Of a stretch of 64,000 nt of DNA, positions 59,394 through 64,000 are shown in pieces. The stretch is taken from positions 24,854 through 88,853 of the forward strand of contig SHVA01000006.1 of NCBI GenBank assembly GCA_009691195.1, given 5' to 3'. The stretch's first letter is position 1. Each line of letters starts with the position of its first letter. The position numbers and the translations under genes were made by a program. The stretch comes from Solirubrobacterales bacterium (lineage in GTDB: Bacteria; Actinomycetota; Thermoleophilia; Solirubrobacterales; 70-9). The notes under the pieces were generated by a model, which worked only from the letters and a program-made list of their open reading frames with translations, had not been told where the DNA came from and did no database searches.

Positions 59394-60581
59394 GTGGCGG
59401 CGGAGGCCACACCCGTGCAGGAGCGCTTCGGGCCATACGGTGGGCGCTTCGTGCCCGAGGTGCTGATGTCGGTTCTCGACGAGCTCAGCGCCGCCTGGTC
59501 CCAGGCGCGCGTGGACGATGCCTTCCAGGGAGAGCTGACGCGCTTGCTGCGCGACTACGTCGGCCGCCCGACGCCGCTGTGGGCGGCCGAGCGCCTCTCC
59601 GAGCGGGTCGGCCGCCGCGTCTATCTCAAGCGCGAGGACCTCGCCCACACCGGCGCCCACAAGATCAACAACGCCGTCGGCCAGGCGCTGCTGGCCAAGC
59701 GGATGGGCAAGCAGCGCGTGATCGCCGAGACCGGCGCCGGCCAGCACGGCGTTGCGACGGCGACGGCCTGTGCCCTGATGGGCCTGGAGTGCGCCGTCTA
59801 CATGGGCAGCGAGGACACCCGCCGCCAGCGCCCCAACGTCGACCGGATGAAGCTGCTTGGCGCCGAGGTGGTCCCTGTCGAGGCCGGCGCCCGGACGCTG
59901 AAGGAGGCGGTCAGCGCGGCGATCCGCGATTGGGTCGCCAGCTCGGCGACCACCCACTACGTGATCGGCTCCGCCGTCGGCCCTGCGCCCTACCCGGCTC
60001 TGGTTCGCGACCTCCAGAGGGTGATCGGGGACGAGGCGCGCTCGCAGGCGCTCGAGGCCGAGGGCAACCTTCCCAAGCGGGTGATCGCCTGCGTCGGCGG
60101 CGGCTCCAACGCGATCGGGACCTTCACCGCCTTCCTCGACGATCCCGTCGAGCTGATCGGGGTCGAGGCCGCGGGCGAGGGGCTCGACAGCGGCCGCCAC
60201 GGCGCCTCGCTGGCGGCCGGTGCCACCGGCGTCCTCCACGGCGCCTTCTCGGCGGTGCTCGCCGACGAGCAGGGGCAGATCCTCGAGGCCCACTCGGTCT
60301 CGGCCGGGCTCGACTATCCCGGCGTCGGACCCGAGCATGCACACCTTCGCGACAGCGGCCGAGCCACCTACGTCGCGGTCACCGACGTCGACGCCCTCCA
60401 CGCCTTCCGCGAGCTCTGCCGGCTCGAGGGCATCGTCCCCGCCCTCGAGCCCTCGCACGCGATTGCCTGGCTCCTGGAGAACCCTGGAAAGGGAGACGGT
60501 TTCGACATCCTCACCCTCTCCGGGCGGGGCGACAAGGACCTCGACGAGGCGCTCGCCAAGCTGGATGAGCTCGATGGCTGA
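59394..60581 (+). CDS. trpB: Tryptophan synthase beta chain
   Basis: PLP enzyme joining indole and serine. 395 residues from GTG 59394, one base after the trpF stop: [20 protein letters not shown], the PLP lysine in [17 protein letters not shown] (near 90), [17 protein letters not shown], and the phosphate-binding [11 protein letters not shown]. The upstream part of the frame lies within trpF and is a shadow. It overlaps trpA by eight bases, as expected for the alpha-beta complex partners. Confidence 0.97.
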   Translation: MAAEATPVQERFGPYGGRFVPEVLMSVLDELSAAWSQARVDDAFQGELTRLLRDYVGRPTPLWAAERLSERVGRRVYLKREDLAHTGAHKINNAVGQALLAKRMGKQRVIAETGAGQHGVATATACALMGLECAVYMGSEDTRRQRPNVDRMKLLGAEVVPVEAGARTLKEAVSAAIRDWVASSATTHYVIGSAVGPAPYPALVRDLQRVIGDEARSQALEAEGNLPKRVIACVGGGSNAIGTFTAFLDDPVELIGVEAAGEGLDSGRHGASLAAGATGVLHGAFSAVLADEQGQILEAHSVSAGLDYPGVGPEHAHLRDSGRATYVAVTDVDALHAFRELCRLEGIVPALEPSHAIAWLLENPGKGDGFDILTLSGRGDKDLDEALAKLDELDG

Positions 60582-61404
60582 CCAGGAGGCCGCGACCGCC
60601 GCCGCAACCGGCGAGCAGCGGATCCTCGATGCCTTCGCAGCCGCCCGCGCCCAGGGGCGGGCGGCCCTGATGCCCTACATGATGGGTGGCTTCCCCGATC
60701 AGGCCACGGCCACCGTGATCGCCCGCGCCTACTCCGAGTCCGGCGCCGACCTGATTGAGCTGGGGGTCCCCTACTCGGACCCGCTCGCCGACGGCCCGGT
60801 GATCCACGCGGCTGGGACGACGGCGCTCGCCGCGGGCGCCACTCTGGAGTCGGCGCTGGAGACGTGCGCCGCGGTCTCGGGCGACGTTCCGGTGGTGCTG
60901 ATGGCCTACGCCAACATGCTGCTGGCGGTCGGCCCGGAGCGGTTCGCGAGCGACGCCGCCGCGGCCGGCGCCGCCGGCGTGATCGTCCCTGACCTGCCGA
61001 TCGACGAGGCGGGGGAGATCGGGGAGGCGCTCATCGGGGCCGGGCTCGCGCTCGTGCCGCTGCTGGCTCCCAGCACGCCTCCAGAGCGCCGCGCCGAGAT
61101 CTGCTCCAGGGGCCAGGGGTTCGTCTACGTCGTCTCGACCGCCGGCACGACCGGCGAGCGGGATGAGCTTCCGGGCGGGCTCGCCGAGCTGGTCAGGGCG
61201 GCGCAGGGTGATGCCGCGGTCCCCGTCGCGGTCGGCTTCGGGATAGGCACCCCCGAGCAGGCCGCCTCCGTGGGCGAGGTCGCCGACGGCGTCATCATCG
61301 GCAGCCGCCTGGTCCGCGCCGTCTCGGATGCTCCCGACGCCGAGGCCGCCGCCGCGGCGGTAAGCGAGTTCCTGCGCGCCACGGGCGACGCCCTCAAGGG
61401 GTAG
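60574..61404 (+). CDS. trpA: Tryptophan synthase alpha chain
   Basis: Cleaves indole-3-glycerol phosphate to indole. 276 residues: [20 protein letters not shown], catalytic Glu in [19 protein letters not shown] (with catalytic Asp of the DPLADGP loop), [20 protein letters not shown], and [23 protein letters not shown] 60574 lies inside the trpB end. The TAG stop doubles as the start of a TAGATT promoter hexamer for the next small gene. Confidence 0.97.
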   Translation: MADQEAATAAATGEQRILDAFAAARAQGRAALMPYMMGGFPDQATATVIARAYSESGADLIELGVPYSDPLADGPVIHAAGTTALAAGATLESALETCAAVSGDVPVVLMAYANMLLAVGPERFASDAAAAGAAGVIVPDLPIDEAGEIGEALIGAGLALVPLLAPSTPPERRAEICSRGQGFVYVVSTAGTTGERDELPGGLAELVRAAQGDAAVPVAVGFGIGTPEQAASVGEVADGVIIGSRLVRAVSDAPDAEAAAAAVSEFLRATGDALKG

Positions 61405-61407
61405 ATT
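61402..61407 (+). promoter_or_regulatory. Leaderless -10 element overlapping the trpA stop (TAGATT)
   Basis: TAGATT begins with the trpA stop codon and ends eight bases before ATG 61416 of the 54-residue membrane ORF. Confidence 0.4.
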
Positions 61408-61415
61408 TCCGCCCG

Positions 61416-61580
61416 ATGCAACTCGCGACCTTCACGGTGATCGGGGCGGCGCTGATGGTGACCGCCTACGCGCTCGGCGTCGGCGGTGCCGTCTGCATGG
61501 TGATCTTCCTCGCCGTCGTCTTCACCGGCGCGCTGCTGCGGGTGTCCAAGCCGATCATTGACTGGGCCACCCGGCCCTAG
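61416..61580 (+). CDS. Small membrane protein, 54 residues
   Basis: ATG 61416 to TAG 61580 encodes two hydrophobic helices: LATFTVIGAALMVTAYALGV (about 3-22) and VCMVIFLAVVFTGALLRV (about 27-44), separated by a Gly-rich turn and ending KPIIDWATRP. It is too short for usual gene callers. It starts eight bases after a TANNNT hexamer, 11 bases after trpA. Function unknown; it might be a transporter accessory peptide or regulator. The coding call rests on start context, length and clean hydrophobic pattern. Confidence 0.5.
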   Translation: MQLATFTVIGAALMVTAYALGVGGAVCMVIFLAVVFTGALLRVSKPIIDWATRP

Positions 61581-61595
61581 CGCCGAGGCGCCGCT

Positions 61596-62828
61596 CTAAC
61601 TCGCGGGGCTGGGCTTTTGGTGGCCCCAGGGGAGGCTGACGTCGTAGCCGCTCTCGGTCAGGGAGCGCACGATCTCCTCCGTGTGCTCGGGGCCGCGCGT
61701 CTCCAGGATCAGCTCGACGCCGGTCTCGGCGATGTGGAGGTCGGCGCCCTCGCGCACGTGGCGCACCTCGACCACGCTGGCCTCCAGCTCCGCGACCTCG
61801 GCAAGGAGGCTGGCCAGCGAGCCCGGCCGGTCCGAGATCAGGGTCGAGAGGACGACGCTCCGCCCGGACTGCTCTTCGCTGCGCCGGGCCACCGCTGCGA
61901 GCAGGTTGGGGTCCGCGTTCCCACCCGAAAGGACGGCGACGGTGATCCCGCGGTCGACGGGGTGACGGTGGCCGGCGAGCAGCGCCGCCAGCCCGACGGC
62001 GCCGGCGCCCTCGACCACCAGCTTCGCCTCTGAAAGCAGCACGGCCATCGCGTCGGCTACCTCGTCGTCGGAGACGACGAGCACGTCGTCGAGCCACTCC
62101 TTGACCAGCGGCAGCGTGATCTCGCCGGGGCGCTTGACGGCGATGCCGTCGGCGATCGTCTTGGCGTGCTCGATCCTGACCGGCTCGCCCTTCTCGAGCG
62201 AGGGGGGATAGGGAGCGCAGGCCGAGGCCTGGACGCCGATCACCTCGACGTCGGGCCGCTGGGACTTGATCGCGACAGCGATCCCGCTCGCCAGCCCGCC
62301 GCCGCCGAGCGGCACCAACACCGCCGCCACGTCGTCGATGTCCTCGAGCAGCTCGAGCCCGATGCTGCCCTGGCCGGCGATCACGTCCTCGTCGTCGAAG
62401 GGATGGACGAAGACGAGGTTCTCCACGGCCGCGCGCTCGCGCGCGGCCTCGACGCACTCGTCGACCGTGCCCTCGCAGGTGTGGATCACCGCGCCGAGCC
62501 TCCTCGCCGCCTCGACCTTGGAGACGGGCGCGTCGGTGGGGACGAAGAGCTGGCACTGGATGCCCCGGGCGCGGGCTCCGTAGGCGAGCGCGTGGCCGTG
62601 GTTGCCGGCGCTTCCGGTGACCACGCCGCCGTTCGCTTCGTCGCCGAGCGCCGACAGCTTCGCCGAGACGCCGCGGATCTTGAAGGACCCGGTGCGCTGC
62701 AGGTTCTCGGCCTTGAGGGCGACCGCGCCGCCGGTCCGCTCGTCGAGAATCGAAAGCCGGAGAGTGGGCGTCCTGGTCACGAACCCCTCGATCTCGCCGC
62801 GTGCAGCCTCGATCTGCTCCAGCTTCAT
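61596..62828 (-). CDS. ilvA: Threonine ammonia-lyase (PLP) with ACT-like C-terminus
   Basis: Deaminates threonine to 2-oxobutanoate, with 2-aminocrotonate as released intermediate. 410 residues from ATG 62828: PLP lysine in RTGSFKIRGVSAKL (near 49), GSAGNHGHALAYGARARG, the glycine loop VPLGGGGLASGIAVA, and a C-terminal ACT-like domain (about 330-405, SDRPGSLASLLAEVAELEAS). The single ACT-like domain and length fit the catabolic or IlvA short form rather than the two-domain biosynthetic enzyme. The longer frame start is rejected. RidA is divergent, 34 bases away. Confidence 0.93.
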   Translation of the reverse strand: MKLEQIEAARGEIEGFVTRTPTLRLSILDERTGGAVALKAENLQRTGSFKIRGVSAKLSALGDEANGGVVTGSAGNHGHALAYGARARGIQCQLFVPTDAPVSKVEAARRLGAVIHTCEGTVDECVEAARERAAVENLVFVHPFDDEDVIAGQGSIGLELLEDIDDVAAVLVPLGGGGLASGIAVAIKSQRPDVEVIGVQASACAPYPPSLEKGEPVRIEHAKTIADGIAVKRPGEITLPLVKEWLDDVLVVSDDEVADAMAVLLSEAKLVVEGAGAVGLAALLAGHRHPVDRGITVAVLSGGNADPNLLAAVARRSEEQSGRSVVLSTLISDRPGSLASLLAEVAELEASVVEVRHVREGADLHIAETGVELILETRGPEHTEEIVRSLTESGYDVSLPWGHQKPSPAS

Positions 62829-62862
62829 GCGACCATCAGCCTGACACAAGCGAGGAGAGGTG

Positions 62863-63249
62863 ATGTCGCAAGACCGCGAAACGATCAACGCTGACGGGGC
62901 GCCGGACGCGATCGGCCCCTACAACCACGCCGTCAAGGGCGCGGGGCTCCTGTTCTGCTCGGGTCAGATTCCCCTCGACCCGGATTCGGGCGAGCTGGTC
63001 GGGGAGACGCCCGCCGAGCAGGCGAGGCAGTGCCTGGAGAACCTGAAGGCCGTTTGCGAGGCCGCCGGAACCAGCCTCGGCCGCGCGACGCGGATGACGA
63101 TCTACACCACCGACCTCGGCGCCTTCGCCGAGATCAACGATGTCTACGCGGAGTTTTTCACCGAGGACGAGCCCGCCCGCGCCGCCGTCGGCGTCTCGGC
63201 GCTCCCCAAGGGAGCGGTGGTCGAGATAGACGCTGTGGTGTTGGCCTAG
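62863..63249 (+). CDS. ridA: RidA family enamine/imine deaminase
   Basis: Hydrolyses reactive 2-aminoacrylate and 2-aminocrotonate, the products of PLP dehydratases such as IlvA next door. 128 residues from ATG 62863 (GTG 62860 adjacent), with AGGAG upstream. Family signature: PDAIGPYNHAVKGAGLLFCS, GQIPLDPDSGELVG, the catalytic Arg region RATRMTIYTTDLGAFAEIND, and PARAAVGVSALPKGAVVEID. Divergent pairing with ilvA makes the functional link likely. Confidence 0.94.
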   Translation: MSQDRETINADGAPDAIGPYNHAVKGAGLLFCSGQIPLDPDSGELVGETPAEQARQCLENLKAVCEAAGTSLGRATRMTIYTTDLGAFAEINDVYAEFFTEDEPARAAVGVSALPKGAVVEIDAVVLA

Positions 63250-63279
63250 ATCCGGCTCGGACGGGAGGATCGACGCTCG

Positions 63280-63762
63280 ATGAGCGACCCGCTGCCGTTC
63301 AGCGACGAGGAGGCCGAGGAGGCGCTCGATCGCCACCCTCGCTTCTGGGCCCGTTTCTGGAAGCGACTCGGGCTCGCGATGGCCATTGGCCTCGCTGCGC
63401 TGACCGTGCTCGGTTTCCTATTCCTGGTGGCCTATTCGGTGGTGCCGGGAAAGGTCGACGCAGATTCTCTCGACAGCTCCCTGGCGCGCAGCGTCGGCGA
63501 GTCGTCTTCCGGCGCCTGTTCTCGTGGCCCCAACGAAGAGCACTGGCGCTGCTACACCAGACGTGCCACGAAGACCATTGGTTGCTCACCGACATGCAGC
63601 CTCACGACCGGCTACCGCGTAACGGTTGACGGGCATTGCTGGAACGCCACCACGACCAGGGGCGAGCGAAAGACGGCCGAGGGGTGCGTTCGCTGGCGTG
63701 ACAACCTCCGCCTCTGGGACCGTTTCTTCTGGTGGACCGATCCGTTTGGTGGCGCTGACTAG
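63280..63762 (+). CDS. Hypothetical membrane-anchored Cys-rich protein
   Basis: 160 residues, not recognised. A charged cytoplasmic N-terminus (about 1-30) precedes one membrane helix (about 31-54, LAMAIGLAALTVLGFLFLVA). The external part contains six Cys residues in GACSRGPNEEHWRCYTR, IGCSPTCSLTTGY, GHCWNATTT and GCVRWRD, and a Trp-rich end (LRLWDRFFWWTDPFGG). This suggests a small disulfide-stabilised extracytoplasmic domain. ATG 63280 follows GGGAGGA at eleven bases. Base composition is a little lower in GC than upstream. Confidence 0.58.
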   Translation: MSDPLPFSDEEAEEALDRHPRFWARFWKRLGLAMAIGLAALTVLGFLFLVAYSVVPGKVDADSLDSSLARSVGESSSGACSRGPNEEHWRCYTRRATKTIGCSPTCSLTTGYRVTVDGHCWNATTTRGERKTAEGCVRWRDNLRLWDRFFWWTDPFGGAD

Positions 63763-63890
63763 GCATGGGCGCGCCGCCTTGTCCGCGGTCGGGTTGGCGA
63801 CGTCGACCTCGAAGGGTGCGTCAATCTCAGCGACAGCATTTGACTACGGACGGCCCCCCCGTCGCTTCTCACGGGGCATTCTGAGAGAGG

Positions 63891-64000
63891 TCAGCGCAGC
63901 GAGGGCACGCCGTCGCGGTCGGTGACGGCTCGGCGTGGAACACGTGGGCGGCCGTCGTTCGCCTCCAGCCACGCCCGGATGCTCTTGGCGTAGGCGAGCG
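63891..64000 (-). CDS. 3' end of a minus-strand gene, continuing beyond the window
   Basis: The frame LAYAKSIRAWLEANDGRPRV ... RDGVPSLR ends at TGA (63893-63891) and is open to the window edge. The IRAWLEAND segment is reminiscent of small helix-turn-helix or Lsr2-type ends (IRxWAxxNG), but with only 36 codons visible no family can be named. The gap 63763-63890 shows no gene. Confidence 0.3.
   Translation of the reverse strand, partial: LAYAKSIRAWLEANDGRPRVPRRAVTDRDGVPSLR

Overview
The window reads as chromosomal DNA from a high-GC actinobacterium. The gene order, the Obg/RNase E-G/L21/L27 block and the secreted proteins (NSL-x-G-x-D repeats followed by a C1q-like domain; remnants of proteins with Lys/Cys-rich tails) look most like Thermoleophilia, order Solirubrobacterales. 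That placement is inferred from protein flavour, not from a search. Most of the window is conserved housekeeping DNA packed into operons with overlapping start and stop codons.

Layout. (1) 1-9652: cell-shape and elongasome genes mreC-mreD-mrdA-rodA, then rng (RNase E/G) behind a strongly structured leader, rplU-rpmA, obg and proB. (2) 9653-18073: an 8.4 kb accessory block separating proB from proA. It holds a GlxA-type regulator, a DJ-1/PfpI protein, a GMC alcohol oxidase, an aldehyde dehydrogenase, a GNAT acetyltransferase, a secreted alpha/beta hydrolase and a CapA-like protein. (3) 18074-21253: proA-nadD-rsfS, a DivIVA-like protein and tRNA-Ala(GGC). (4) 21254-23640: a lower-GC scar region with tRNA-3'-end-like direct repeats, a zinc-ribbon orphan, a C1q-like secreted protein and a frameshifted DUF1801 gene. 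(5) 23648-29613: a hotdog-like protein, yihY, a PH-like protein, an ABC exporter pair and a frameshifted cupin gene. (6) 29748-37883: leuS, a cupin gene, acyP (no ordinary start codon), a membrane protein, comEA-comEC and holA. (7) 37880-46898: rpsT, murJ, lepA, two orphans, a MaoC/Had-like dehydratase pair and hrcA-dnaJ-prmA. (8) 46922-51000: a decayed secreted-protein gene, then murI-yqeY-phoH-ybeY-era. (9) 51035-63249: a secreted beta-propeller protein, hisIE-trpEGDC, htrA, a cfa pseudogene, trpFBA, a 54-residue membrane ORF, ilvA and ridA. (10) The end of the window holds a membrane-anchored Cys-rich protein and the 3' end of a minus-strand gene.

How the genes work together. Pathways represented are peptidoglycan elongation (mreCD, mrdA, rodA, murJ, murI), proline synthesis (proB, proA), NAD synthesis (nadD), ribosome assembly and rRNA maturation (obg, rsfS, ybeY, era, rng), natural transformation (comEA, comEC), heat shock (hrcA, dnaJ) and tryptophan synthesis (all seven trp activities, plus hisIE at the head).

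The most striking global signal is regulatory. At least fifteen genes on both strands carry a TANNNT hexamer ending 6-9 bases before the start codon, with no Shine-Dalgarno sequence. That is the layout expected of leaderless mRNAs. Other leads are a nested inverted-repeat leader upstream of rng, a shared TGGC-N6-GCCA palindrome in two promoters of the accessory block, tandem att-like repeats after tRNA-Ala, and several pseudogenes, two of them broken by small indels in short repeats that could instead be sequence errors. I found no CRISPR array, prophage, insertion sequence or recognisable defence system.
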